A stretch of DNA of 64,000 nucleotides, taken from Verrucomicrobiales bacterium. Lineage in GTDB: Bacteria > Verrucomicrobiota > Verrucomicrobiia > Limisphaerales > UBA9464. Positions within the stretch are counted from its first letter, which is position 1, and each line of letters opens with the position of its first letter. A program made the translations under genes and the position numbers. The stretch is taken from assembly GCA_027488845.1 (NCBI GenBank), contig JAIYBC010000016.1, positions 44,437 to 108,436 of the forward strand, read 5' to 3'. Below the pieces are notes generated by a model. The model searched no databases. It saw only the letters and a list, made by a program, of their open reading frames with translations, and was not told the DNA's origin. Shown piece by piece: positions 26,096 to 34,640 of this stretch.

Positions 26096-26920
26096 TCAGC
26101 GATGGCGTCGGAAACCGAGGCAGGCCAGCGCCCCGACGGCGAACAAGGCGATGGCTGCGGGTTCGGGGACCGAGCCGACCGCGGCGAATCCGTCGATCTC
26201 CGAACGGCCGGCTAGAACTTCGATCCGGACGAACGAGACGCTGTCGAGGGACACCGGAGCGCCTCCGGAGGCACGGGCCCATCCGAGATCGTAACCGGCG
26301 CCGCCAGCCGAACCGGCGTAGCGGATCCGCAGGTCGGCCAACGTGAGGCCGCGCAGGGACTCCGACCGGAGGGACGGCGGGACGGGAAGGGTGAAGTCGC
26401 CGCTGCCGTCCGTCGGGAACAGGTCGTCGACCTTCGGCGCCAACGCCGGGTCGAGGGCGTACCAGTTCGAGCCGTCCGGGCTGACGCTGACGCGGGTGCT
26501 GCCGCCGTTCGGGTTGAACAGGGTGCCATCGGTGGACGGAACCCCGATGTAGATGAAGTCGGCGTCGAACGCGTTGGTGACGAGGAAGCCACCGCCGCCG
26601 AACACGTTGAAGTCGATGCCGAACGGGTTGGCCGGGTCGTTTCGGATCGGGTTGGCGAAGCCGACCGTGAGGGAACCGCCGGCGCCGACGCTGACCAGTT
26701 GTGCGGCGGTGTACGGCGGGGCGAACGGGTCCACCGGCCCGCCGAAGTCGCCCGGCGTGTCACGGCTGGGTTCGCCGAGGGCGGCGATGGCGTTGGTACG
26801 GGTGGTGGAGAACCCGGCACCCGGGATGTAGTCGACCACCGTGGTCGCGTACTGCGCGCACAATGAGGTGGCGACGAGGATGCCGGCGAAGGTCCCGGCG
26901 AGTCTGTGGATCGGTTTCAT
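26096..26920 (-). CDS. PEP-CTERM surface protein under cobalamin riboswitch control
   Basis: 274 residues. Signal peptide KPIHRLAGTFAGILVATSLCA (about 2-22). The mature region is a beta-rich domain with GFANPIRNDPANPFGIDFNVFG, DADFIYIGVP, VSVSPDGSNWYALDP and a C-terminal DSVSFVRIEVLAGRSEIDGFAAVGS, a pattern seen in extracellular cell-surface proteins. It ends with the sorting signal VPEPAAIALFAVGALACLGF plus RRHR: PEP motif, membrane helix and basic tail, cut by an exosortase (none in this window). First gene after the riboswitch; the ATG at 26920 has GAAAGAGA 3 nt upstream as a weak ribosome site. The frame is open through the riboswitch, but that part is RNA structure. Cobalamin binding is only inferred from its control. 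Confidence 0.87.
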   Translation of the reverse strand: MKPIHRLAGTFAGILVATSLCAQYATTVVDYIPGAGFSTTRTNAIAALGEPSRDTPGDFGGPVDPFAPPYTAAQLVSVGAGGSLTVGFANPIRNDPANPFGIDFNVFGGGGFLVTNAFDADFIYIGVPSTDGTLFNPNGGSTRVSVSPDGSNWYALDPALAPKVDDLFPTDGSGDFTLPVPPSLRSESLRGLTLADLRIRYAGSAGGAGYDLGWARASGGAPVSLDSVSFVRIEVLAGRSEIDGFAAVGSVPEPAAIALFAVGALACLGFRRHR

Positions 26921-26935
26921 GGTCTCTTTCACGAT

Positions 26936-26962
26936 CCCTCCATGCGGTTCCGTCATGGAGGG
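26936..26962 (-). promoter_or_regulatory. Start-proximal hairpin of the riboswitch leader
   Basis: Perfect 9-bp stem CCCTCCATG/CATGGAGGG (26936-26944 with 26954-26962) closing 15 nt before the ATG of the PEP-CTERM gene. Its position suggests control of ribosome access, or it may be the switching element of the expression platform. Confidence 0.5.
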
Positions 26963-27127
26963 GGTGTCGATGTGAGACCAGGGCCGGCGTTGGAGGGGTT
27001 CCCTGAAATGGAAACGCCTCCATCCCCGGCAAGGCAGTGAATGAAGGCGTCGGACATTCGCATGCTCCGCCCCGACCGGTCGATCGGGGCAGTCCTGGCT
27101 CCATCCTTCGCTTTGCGGCGAAGTGAC

Positions 27128-27144
27128 CCCGGGTTGTTCCCGGG
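27128..27144 (-). promoter_or_regulatory. Hairpin directly 3' of the aptamer
   Basis: CCCGGG-AACAA-CCCGGG on the minus strand, 10 nt past the aptamer. A second hairpin (CTTCGC/GCGAAG, 27105-27122) and a third (CCCCGA/TCGGGG, about 27071-27090) follow. None is followed by a T-run, so intrinsic termination is not evident; they are candidates for the expression platform. Confidence 0.5.
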
Positions 27145-27154
27145 ATCGGACGAG

Positions 27155-27312
27155 CATCACTGGCGCGATATCCTGACTACGGATCTCAACCTCGCCCCCC
27201 GCCTTCCCGGAATCGCTTCCAGTGGCTGTCTCGATGACCAGGGGGGTCTGTAACCCGATACAGTGGCGCAACCGTCGCCGATTCTCACGGCGTTCCCGCA
27301 GCTCCAATGATG
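27155..27312 (-). promoter_or_regulatory. Cobalamin (B12) riboswitch aptamer
   Basis: Minus-strand RNA of 158 nt. The closing stem P1 pairs CATCATTGGAGC (27312-27301) with GCGCCAGTGATG (27166-27155) with one mismatch. Between them, in order: GCGGGAACGCCGTGAGAATC (GGGAA and GTGAxAATC core), GCGCCACTGTA, AGCCACTGG, CCGGGAAGGCGGGGG and the B12 box TAGTCAGGATATCGCGCC (27179-27162). All match the cobalamin riboswitch consensus. In known cases B12 binding represses the downstream gene. The aptamer ends 234 nt before the PEP-CTERM start, an unusually long leader. An extra 8-bp hairpin (27322-27342) lies just 5' of it. Confidence 0.93.
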
Positions 27313-27526
27313 TTTGATCGAGGCCGGACATCGGGTCCGGCCCTGACAAAGAACGCCACCCATCAACGGCCAAACACGGGGGGAATCAAGCCTCCATCGG
27401 AAAAAGTTTCCGCCACTTTCGAGGTGGCATGGAACCCCTTCCGAAACGGCGACATTGCGCCGGATTTCCCAAGTGGACTACCGTCCCCGCCGTCGCGATC
27501 CACCCCAGTAACGATCTGATCTGAAC

Positions 27527-28432
27527 ATGAGCGTCCTCGTCGTCGGAACCACCGCACTCGACTCCATCAAGACCCCGAAGTCGGAGAATCCCCGCCTTCT
27601 CGGCGGTTCCGCCAGCCATGCGGCCGTCGCCGCCAGCTTCTTCGCCCCGACCAAGCTCGTCGGCGTGGTCGGTGGCGACTTCCCGGCCAAGTACATCAAG
27701 CTGTACGAGAAGCACGGTCTTTGCCTCAAGGGGTTGGAGCGTGTGGCCGACGGACGGACCTTCCACTGGTCGGGCGAATACGAGGTCAACATGAACAACC
27801 GTCGGACACTCGAGACCGTCCTCGGTGTCATCGAGAACTGGCAGCCCGTGCTGCCGGGCGACTACGAGACCACGCCGTTCATCCTCCTCGCCAACATCTC
27901 GCCGTCCGTCCAGCACCGCGTCCTGGATCAGGTGTCCAAGCCCAAGTTCGTGATCGCGGACACCATGGATCTCTGGCTGAACATCGCGCTGCCCGAGGTG
28001 TTGAGCCTGCTCAAGCGCATCGACTGCCTCGTCCTGAACGACAGCGAGGCCCGGCAGTTGGTCTCCGAGGACAACGTCGTCAACGCGCTTCCCAAGATCC
28101 ACAAGCTGGGGCCCAAGTACGTCATCATCAAGAAGGGGGAACACGGCTCGGTCCTGTCCGGGCCCAAGGGGCTCTTCGTCGCCCCGGCTTTCCCGCTCAA
28201 GAAGGTGGTCGATCCCACCGGCGCCGGAGACTCCTTCGTCGGCGGCCTCATCGGCTTCCTCGCCTCCCAGAAATCCGGCTCCATCGAGACCAACCTCCGT
28301 CGGGCGATCGTCCACGGATCCGTGGTCGCCTCGTTCTGCTGCGAGGGCTTCGGATTGAACGTCACCACCAAGACCGCCAAGAAGGAGATCCTCGCCAGGG
28401 TCCGCGAACTGGAGAAGCTCGCCAAGTTCTGA
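27527..28432 (+). CDS. PfkB-family sugar/nucleoside kinase
   Basis: 301 residues of the ribokinase/PfkB family: N-terminal glycine motif LLGGSASHAAVAASFFA (about 24-40), a middle NDSEARQL segment and the ATP/anion-hole motif VDPTGAGDSFVGGLIG (about 228-243) with the catalytic Asp. Phosphorylates a sugar, nucleoside or related alcohol; substrate not readable. Note the cysteine-rich spot ASFCCEGFG near the C-terminus, where many family members have AS.CVE.FG. Followed 65 bp later by a glycosyltransferase. Confidence 0.9.
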   Translation: MSVLVVGTTALDSIKTPKSENPRLLGGSASHAAVAASFFAPTKLVGVVGGDFPAKYIKLYEKHGLCLKGLERVADGRTFHWSGEYEVNMNNRRTLETVLGVIENWQPVLPGDYETTPFILLANISPSVQHRVLDQVSKPKFVIADTMDLWLNIALPEVLSLLKRIDCLVLNDSEARQLVSEDNVVNALPKIHKLGPKYVIIKKGEHGSVLSGPKGLFVAPAFPLKKVVDPTGAGDSFVGGLIGFLASQKSGSIETNLRRAIVHGSVVASFCCEGFGLNVTTKTAKKEILARVRELEKLAKF

Positions 28433-28497
28433 GCCCCGTTTTGGGGTCGATCCCTTCCCGGCCCGGCGGAGACCCAACGCCCACGGCGTCCCACGAC

Positions 28498-29187
28498 ATG
28501 ACCTTGTCCGTCGTGATCCCGGCCCTGAACGAGGCGGGGTCCCTGCCGGGCGCCCTCGATTCCGTCTTCCGAGTTCCAGAGGTCTCCGAGGTGTTGGTCG
28601 TGGACGGCGGCAGCACCGACGGAACCGAGGCATTGGCGCGGGGCAGGGGATGCCGATGGATCCCGTCCGCCCGCGGGCGCGGACTCCAATGCCGTGTGGG
28701 AGCGATGGCGGCGAAGGGGGACGTCGTCCTGTTCCTCCATGCGGACACCTGGCTGCCGGCCGGTGCAGGCCGTGCGATCCGGGCGGCGCTGGATCGGTCC
28801 GGGACTTCGGATCCGATTGTGGGCGGCGCCTTCCGCAAGCGCTTCCGGGACGCCCCCGGGTGCATGCGTGGAGCGCGGTTCCGTTCCTGGCTTTGGTTCC
28901 ACCTGACCCATAGACCCTTCGCCGACCAGGCGATCTGGGTCCGCAGAAGCGCCTTGGAGTCCGTGGGCGGTTGTCCAGACCTGCCGTTGATGGAGGAGTT
29001 CGAGTTGGTCCGACGTCTTCGGCAGATCGGAAGGATCGTCCTGCTCGGAGAAGTCGTCAGCACCTCGGCGCGGCGGTTTCGTCGACGCGGCGTCCTCCGC
29101 ACCTACCTGCTCATGGCCCGGATCCTCGTCGCCCATGCCGTCGGCACCTCGCCGGAGGAACTCCGTCGCCGGTACGAGTCGGCCTGA
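28498..29187 (+). CDS. Glycosyltransferase family 2, TIGR04283 type
   Basis: 229 residues. SVVIPALNEAGSLPGALDSV (about 4-23) and VLVVDGGSTDGTEALA (about 34-49) form the nucleotide-sugar site; LFLHADTWLP (about 81-90) carries the DXD-like motif; GGAFRKRF and FADQAIWVRRSALESVGG are typical of this small GT-A subgroup. Cytosolic or membrane-associated; acceptor unknown. The ATG follows the kinase by 65 bp, so the pair may share a transcript. Confidence 0.87.
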   Translation: MTLSVVIPALNEAGSLPGALDSVFRVPEVSEVLVVDGGSTDGTEALARGRGCRWIPSARGRGLQCRVGAMAAKGDVVLFLHADTWLPAGAGRAIRAALDRSGTSDPIVGGAFRKRFRDAPGCMRGARFRSWLWFHLTHRPFADQAIWVRRSALESVGGCPDLPLMEEFELVRRLRQIGRIVLLGEVVSTSARRFRRRGVLRTYLLMARILVAHAVGTSPEELRRRYESA

Positions 29188-29319
29188 TCCGGTCCGGCCA
29201 TCCCCCGTGGAGGGCACCCTTCGCCAACGCGCCCAGCCGCGAGGCGGACCATGGGTATGGAAGAGGCTGCACCGGTCCACACATGGGACGACGCCGGCCG
29301 CCTTGGATGCCGATTCGGA

Positions 29320-30078
29320 TCAGCGCCGTGAGCGCTTCAGGAACCAAAGGGCGGGAAGGGCGAGGATCCCGGCGATGGTCGCTCCCTGCGGGACCTCCGG
29401 TACGACGGCCACCGAGTAGATCGAATAGGCGGCCTGCGCCTCCGCCGTGTTGTCTCCGAGGAAAACGTAGTTTTGGAACGCCGCGTACGGGATCGGGGTG
29501 GCACCCGCGGCCGCGTAGTTCCGGAGGGCTCCGGCGAGGAGGACGCCACCGGAGTTGGACAAGGTGTAATTCAAGCCGGACACCGAGAGCGTGAAGGTGT
29601 CGCGGATCGAAGTGTCCAACGTCGCGGTCTCCGCGTGGGTGAAGACGGTGGGCGTCGTCCCCTGGGCCCAGACGCTTCCCTCATGGAACCCCAACTCCAA
29701 GCCGAAGCCGTCGGAACCCATCGTGATCCAGCTCAATCCGGCGCGGTCGTTGCTGATGTGGCTTTCGGAGGCCAACGACAGTTCCACGGCGACCGAGTAC
29801 CCGACTGCATTGTCGAGGACCGGGAACGTGGGAGCGATCGTCCGCCCCAAGGCCCATCCCGCGCGATCGGACATGGCGCCGGTGGTGTTGTTCACCGTTG
29901 CGCCCCCGGAGAATCCCGTCGTGGCCAGCGGAGTCCCTCCGGACGGAACCGTCGTCGCCTGGTAGGCCCAGCCCTGGCTCGCCATCGACGTGCCGAGTCC
30001 GCCGGAATAGAAGATCTGCGCCTCGGAAAGGGTGGCGACCGGGATTGCGACCAATGCCGGAATCAGGAAGTGCTTCAC
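29320..30078 (-). CDS. PEP-CTERM secreted protein
   Basis: 252 residues from the GTG at 30078; the frame is open 17 codons further to an ATG at 30129, but the signal peptide (KHFLIPALVAIPVATLSEAQ) begins right at the GTG. The mature part is beta-rich and Ser/Thr/Gly-rich with a lectin-like pattern (DRAGLSWITMGSDGFGLELGFHEG; TFTLSVSGLNYTLSNSGG). The C-terminus VPEVPQGATIAGILALPALWF followed by LKRSRR is a PEP-CTERM signal with a Val in place of the second Pro-region residue. Function unknown. No riboswitch was seen upstream of it. Confidence 0.8.
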   Translation of the reverse strand: MKHFLIPALVAIPVATLSEAQIFYSGGLGTSMASQGWAYQATTVPSGGTPLATTGFSGGATVNNTTGAMSDRAGWALGRTIAPTFPVLDNAVGYSVAVELSLASESHISNDRAGLSWITMGSDGFGLELGFHEGSVWAQGTTPTVFTHAETATLDTSIRDTFTLSVSGLNYTLSNSGGVLLAGALRNYAAAGATPIPYAAFQNYVFLGDNTAEAQAAYSIYSVAVVPEVPQGATIAGILALPALWFLKRSRR

Positions 30079-30238
30079 GCGGGAATCGTGGACAAGTCCT
30101 GGAAAAACTCCAGCACCTCCGCGGAGCAACCGGCTTCACCCCCCGGATTGTTCTCGGCCCTCGGCTCCGCTGCGGTTCCGTCCCGCCGTCCGACCCCGCT
30201 TGTTTGGGGGCGGACGACCACCCGGGACGTGGTTCGGC

Positions 30239-30493
30239 TCAGGTTTCGTAGCCAAGTTGGCGCAGCCACTCCTCCAGTTCGTCGGCGCCGAAGTCCGCCA
30301 GCACGTGGCCGTCGAGTTCGATGGACGGCGCCCGGGTTTGGCCGGTCAGCGACAGCATCTCGGCCCGGGCCGCGGCGTTCCGGATCACGTCCAGGGTCTC
30401 GTAGGCGTAGCCCCGGGAATCGAGCCATTCGACGACCTCCTCGCACCAGGGGCAACCGGGTTTGACGAACAGCCGTGTGTGTTTGGGTTTCAT
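30239..30493 (-). CDS. Glutaredoxin family protein, CPWC active site
   Basis: 84 residues, normal for a small glutaredoxin. RLFVKPGCPWCEEVVEWLDSRG (about 7-28) carries the dithiol CPWC pair; TRAPSIELDGHVLADFG (about 56-72) has the cis-Pro loop. It reduces protein or glutathione disulfides in the cytosol. It lies 17 bp downstream of hom and is probably cotranscribed. A GC-rich hairpin (30188-30215) follows its stop but has no T-run. Confidence 0.88.
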   Translation of the reverse strand: MKPKHTRLFVKPGCPWCEEVVEWLDSRGYAYETLDVIRNAAARAEMLSLTGQTRAPSIELDGHVLADFGADELEEWLRQLGYET

Positions 30494-30510
30494 CGGAGAT
30501 CCGGACGGAT

Positions 30511-31842
30511 TCAATCGAGGTTCTCGACTCTCAGGACGACCGGCGGGGCCTTGACCACCGGAAGCCGTGCGATCCGGGCCATGGCCTTCCGGGTGGCTTC
30601 GTTCGTCGCCTCGTCGAGCATCAGGATCACGGGCACCGTTTCGCCGGCATGGCCCTCGGGCTGGATGATCGAGGAGATGCCGATCCGGGCCTGGGCGAGG
30701 ATCGACGCGATCCGCGCGAAGACCCCGGGTCGGTCGGCCACCTCGAGCCGCACATAGAAGCGGGAGACGATGCCGTCGATCGGAGCGACCTTGGCCGAAC
30801 CGTCGTGGGCGACGAACGGCGGCACCCGGTGGTGGTTGCCGGCGCGGAGGTCGAGGACCGCGTCGGCGAGGTCGCTCAGGACCGAGCTGGCCGTCGGATC
30901 CTGTCCGGCGCCGCGTCCGTAGAACAGGGTGTCGCCCACGACGTCGCCGCGGATCGCCACCGCGTTGAAGGCGTGGTTCACCGACGCGAGGACGTGGGAG
31001 TTGGGGACGAGCGCGGGGTAGACGGTGACCTGGATCGCGGCCGAGCCGGCGCGCTTGGAACGGGATTTCGGGGCGGCCACCGGTTGGACGATGCCCAGCA
31101 GGCGGATCGTGTACCCGAGTTGGGCGGCGAACTGGATGTCCAGCTTGGACACGTGTCGGATCCCCTCGGTGTGGATCTCCTCCGGCTTCACCCAGAATCC
31201 ATGCGCGAGCGAGGCGAGGATCCCGGTCTTGTGGGCTGCGTCGTGGCCGTCGATGTCGAGGGAGGGTTCGGCCTCCGCGTAGCCGAGCCGTTGGGCGTCC
31301 GCGAGGACGTCGGCGAAGTCCGCGCCCTCGAGCTTCATCCGGGTCAGGATGTAGTTGCAGGTGCCGTTGACGATGCCGGCGATGCGCAGGAGGCGGTTTC
31401 CGGCGAACGACTCGCGGATCGCCTTGATGATCGGGATTCCGCCGGCGACGGCGGCCTCATAGTAGAGGTTGGTGGCGTTCTTGGCGGCCAAGGCGAAGAG
31501 CTCGGGACCGTGGGCCGAGATCAGGGCCTTGTTGGCGGTGACCACCGGTTTGCCGAGGGAAAGAGCCCGGCGGACAACGTCCCTCGCCGTTGAAGTGCCG
31601 CCCATGAGCTCCACGATGATCCGGTTCCGCGGATCCTCCACCACCGTGCGCCAGTCGCCGGTGATCCGATCCTTCGGGATCTCCACGGCCCGTGCGCGGC
31701 CTGGGTCGCGCACGGCCACGCCCGTGACCTCGAGGGCCACGCCGAGGCGGGCGGCCATGAGGGGGCCGTTGCGTTGCAACGCCTGCCAGACGCCACCTCC
31801 CACGGTTCCTCCACCGACGATTCCGACATGGATCTTCTCCAT
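30511..31842 (-). CDS. hom: Homoserine dehydrogenase
   Basis: 443 residues. NAD(P)-binding N-terminus VGIVGGGTVGGGVWQAL; catalytic domain with TANKALISAHG (about 107-117), YEAAVAGGIPIIKAIRESFAGN and GTCNYILTRM; C-terminal ACT domain (about 350-430: FYVRLEVADRPGVFARIASILAQARIGISSI) typical of threonine-sensitive Hom. Converts aspartate semialdehyde to homoserine, the branch toward threonine and methionine. The Arg/Lys stretch SRSKRAG (about 258) is an unusual basic insert. Confidence 0.95.
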   Translation of the reverse strand: MEKIHVGIVGGGTVGGGVWQALQRNGPLMAARLGVALEVTGVAVRDPGRARAVEIPKDRITGDWRTVVEDPRNRIIVELMGGTSTARDVVRRALSLGKPVVTANKALISAHGPELFALAAKNATNLYYEAAVAGGIPIIKAIRESFAGNRLLRIAGIVNGTCNYILTRMKLEGADFADVLADAQRLGYAEAEPSLDIDGHDAAHKTGILASLAHGFWVKPEEIHTEGIRHVSKLDIQFAAQLGYTIRLLGIVQPVAAPKSRSKRAGSAAIQVTVYPALVPNSHVLASVNHAFNAVAIRGDVVGDTLFYGRGAGQDPTASSVLSDLADAVLDLRAGNHHRVPPFVAHDGSAKVAPIDGIVSRFYVRLEVADRPGVFARIASILAQARIGISSIIQPEGHAGETVPVILMLDEATNEATRKAMARIARLPVVKAPPVVLRVENLD

Positions 31843-31935
31843 AGCTTGAAGTGAAAGCGTGACCGCGAAGCGTGGTCGGTCACAACGGCTTTCTGGACCG
31901 GACGAAGGGCCGCCGATCCGGTCGGTCGTCGTGGA

Positions 31936-34581
31936 TCAGGAAAAGAGGTCGAGCTGGTCCGCCGGGGCCAGTCCCATCAGGGCCCGCCGACCGGCGGTTC
32001 CCTTCCTCGAGGGCTTCCTTGGGAGGCCGGCTTCCTCTTCGCCGCCGTCCGACGTGCCGGAAGGGGCGGCCACCTGGTGCAGGTTCAACTCGGCTTCCTC
32101 CAGGACCCGAAGGATCTCCTTGGCGCGGCCGATGACCGGTTGTGGAACGCCGGCGAGGCGGGCGACCTGGATGCCGTAGCTCTTGTCGGCCGGACCCGGC
32201 TGGATCTTCCGCAGGAAGACGATCTGGTCGTTGTACTCCCTGACCGCGACGTTGAGGTTCCGCACCCGCTTCAGTCGTCCCGAATCCTCCCCTTCGCCAC
32301 CGGCGAGTTCGGTCAGCTCGTGGTAGTGGGTGGCGAAGAGGGTCTTGGCGCCGACCTGATGATGCAGGTGCTCCACGATGCTCCAGGCAAGGCTCAGGCC
32401 GTCGAAGGTGCTGGTCCCACGTCCGATCTCGTCGAGGATCACCAGGCTCCTGCGGCTGGCGTTGTTCAGGATGTTCGCGGTCTCGCTCATCTCGACCATG
32501 AACGTGCTTTGTCCGCGGGCCAGGTCGTCACTGGCGCCGATCCGGGTGAAGATGCGGTCGCACAGGTCGATGCGTGCCGACTCCGCCGGCAGGCAGGAGC
32601 CGGTGTGGGCGAGCAGGGTGAGCAGGGCGACCTGCCGGATGAAGGTGCTTTTGCCGGCCATGTTCGGCCCGGTGATCAGGGCGATCTGGCACTCGGCCGG
32701 GTCGAGGTCGGTGTCGTTGGGGACGAAACGTTCCCCGGTCATGCTGAGGTCGAGCACCGGATGGCGACCTTCGCGGATCCCGATGATCCCGGCGTCGCCG
32801 ACCGTGGGAAGGACCCATCCATGCAGCCGTGCGGTCTCGGCGAAGGCCCCCAGCACGTCGAGTTGGGCCAGCGCGGAGGCGGTGTCCTGGATGGCCTTCA
32901 ACTGGGCGAGGACCTCTTCGCGCAGGCGCTGGAAGAGATCGTACTCCAGCTTCGTCGCCCTTTCTTCGGAGCCGAGGATCTTCGACTCCATCGTCTTCAG
33001 GTCCTGGGTGATGTAGCGCTCGCCGTTGGCGACGGTCTGCTTCCGGACGTAGTCGGCCGGCACCTTCGCGAGGTGGGTCCTGGTGACCTCGATGTAGTAT
33101 CCGAACACCGAGTTGAAACCGACCTTCAGCGAAGGGATGCCGGTGCGGGCGACCTCGTCCTGCTGAAGCTTCGCCAGCCAGTCCTTGCCGCCGCGCGCGG
33201 CGTTGCGGAGTTCATCCAGTTCCGCGCTGAAGCCGTCCCGGATCATGCCGCCTTCCCGGACCGCCAATGGCGGCTCGTCGGCGACGGCGCGGGTCAGCAA
33301 CTCGACCAGGTCGGGCATCTCAAGGACTTGGGAAAGCAGGTCGGCGAGCAGAGGCGGAGGATTCTCCGGGCCTGGAGGGATGCCGTCCTCCTCCAGCAAC
33401 GGCGGTGCCGGTTCCTCACGGGGAAGGAGCCCGGCGGCCGAGGCCCGGATCGCCGGGATCTGCTCCAAGGCGATCCTGAGCCCGAGCAGGTCGCGGGCGT
33501 TGCCGCTTCCCAGGCTGAGTCGGCTGACGGTCCGTTCGAGGTCCCGCACCTCCGCCAAACGGCCGCGGAATCCGGCCAGCACATCGGTGTTGCCGAGCCA
33601 AGACCGGATCGCCTCCTGGCGCCGGTGGATGGGCCCCAACGCCGCCAAGGGCTGGGTCAGCCAATCGCGCAGGCGTCGGGCTCCCATCGGGGTGACCGTG
33701 CGGTTCAATGCGGAGAAGAGGGTCGTGTTCCTCGGCGAGTCCGCGTGCAGCGGTTCCAGGATCTCCAGGTTGCGGAGCGAGGTGGCGTCCAGCACCAGGA
33801 AGTCGGTCGCCTCGTAGGTCGTGAGCCGGGTGAGATGGGAGACGTCCCGACGCAGGTGTGTCGAAAGGTAGTGCAGGATCGCCCCGGCGGCGCCGACCGC
33901 CGCAGGCCGGTTGCGAAGCCCGAATCCGTCGAGCGAGGCCACCTTGAAATGCTCCTTGAGCGTGAAGACCGCGGTCTCGGGCAGGAACGTCCAGTCGTCG
34001 TGTCCGACGGTGATGGTGTTGGCCTGGGCGGCGAAGGCGGCGAGCGTCTTCGACTCGGCCGGGTGGATCAGCTCGGCCGGCCGGAGGCGGTCCAGTTCGG
34101 CGAGCACGGGTTTGGAATCGGACTGCTCGGTGACGCGGAAGTCGCCCGTCGTCAGGTCCACGCAGGCCAGCGCGAAGGCTCCTCCATGTTGGTACAGGGC
34201 GGCGAGGAAGTTGTTGTGCTCCGCCTTCAGCAGCCGGTCGTCGAAGTGGGTTCCCGGCGAGAGGATCGAAGTCACCTCCCGCTGGACGAGCTTGCCGGGC
34301 TTCGCCTCCTCGGTCTGGTCGCAGACCGCGACCTTGCGTCCCGCCCTGAGGATGCGGCCGATGTAGCCGTTGGCGGCGTGGTAGGGCATCCCGCACATCG
34401 GGATGCCGTTCCTCTTGGTCAGGGTCAGTCCGAGGATCTGGGAACAGGTGACGGCGTCCTCGAAGAACAGCTCGTAGAAGTCGCCGAGCCGGAAGAGGAG
34501 CAGCGCATCCTTCGGCAGTTCGCCCTTGATGCGGCGGTACTGCGCCATCATCGGGGTCAGCGCTGCTTCGTCGGCGGACAT
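31936..34581 (-). CDS. mutS: DNA mismatch repair protein MutS
   Basis: 881 residues, full length. Mismatch-binding domain with FRLGDFYELFFEDA (about 30-43), the Phe-X-Glu position and the GMPYHAANGYI loop; connector, lever and clamp domains; ATPase with GPNMAGKSTFIRQVALL, SETANILNNASRRSLVILDEIGRGTSTFDG and FATHYHELTEL. Recognises base mismatches and starts repair with MutL (not in this window). It has its own compact promoter and lies downstream of the AsnC/AhbA-B-like gene on the same strand. Confidence 0.96.
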   Translation of the reverse strand: MSADEAALTPMMAQYRRIKGELPKDALLLFRLGDFYELFFEDAVTCSQILGLTLTKRNGIPMCGMPYHAANGYIGRILRAGRKVAVCDQTEEAKPGKLVQREVTSILSPGTHFDDRLLKAEHNNFLAALYQHGGAFALACVDLTTGDFRVTEQSDSKPVLAELDRLRPAELIHPAESKTLAAFAAQANTITVGHDDWTFLPETAVFTLKEHFKVASLDGFGLRNRPAAVGAAGAILHYLSTHLRRDVSHLTRLTTYEATDFLVLDATSLRNLEILEPLHADSPRNTTLFSALNRTVTPMGARRLRDWLTQPLAALGPIHRRQEAIRSWLGNTDVLAGFRGRLAEVRDLERTVSRLSLGSGNARDLLGLRIALEQIPAIRASAAGLLPREEPAPPLLEEDGIPPGPENPPPLLADLLSQVLEMPDLVELLTRAVADEPPLAVREGGMIRDGFSAELDELRNAARGGKDWLAKLQQDEVARTGIPSLKVGFNSVFGYYIEVTRTHLAKVPADYVRKQTVANGERYITQDLKTMESKILGSEERATKLEYDLFQRLREEVLAQLKAIQDTASALAQLDVLGAFAETARLHGWVLPTVGDAGIIGIREGRHPVLDLSMTGERFVPNDTDLDPAECQIALITGPNMAGKSTFIRQVALLTLLAHTGSCLPAESARIDLCDRIFTRIGASDDLARGQSTFMVEMSETANILNNASRRSLVILDEIGRGTSTFDGLSLAWSIVEHLHHQVGAKTLFATHYHELTELAGGEGEDSGRLKRVRNLNVAVREYNDQIVFLRKIQPGPADKSYGIQVARLAGVPQPVIGRAKEILRVLEEAELNLHQVAAPSGTSDGGEEEAGLPRKPSRKGTAGRRALMGLAPADQLDLFS

Positions 34582-34587
34582 GTCCCG

Positions 34588-34617
34588 AGGCTATCGGAGG
34601 CGCCGCCCCGGGCTCAA
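34588..34617 (-). promoter_or_regulatory. Promoter of mutS
   Basis: Minus-strand TTGAGC (34617-34612), 18-nt spacer, TAGCCT (34593-34588), then 6 nt to the ATG at 34581. No room for a Shine-Dalgarno sequence, so a leaderless mRNA is expected. Confidence 0.55.
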
Positions 34618-34640
34618 GGCCGGCCGCCCGCGCCGGACGG

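Larger units (their letters stand above)
26921..27526. other. 606-bp divergent intergenic region
   Basis: It holds the cobalamin riboswitch (27155-27312), several hairpins of its downstream leader and the upstream region of the PfkB kinase gene on the other strand. No further gene was recognised. A possible kinase promoter element TACCGT (27479-27484) lies 42 bp before its ATG. Confidence 0.8.

Noticed and set aside
26921..27373. N-terminal extension of the PEP-CTERM gene through the riboswitch
   Set aside because: The frame is open but the sequence matches conserved RNA elements of the cobalamin aptamer, and the signal peptide starts at 26920.
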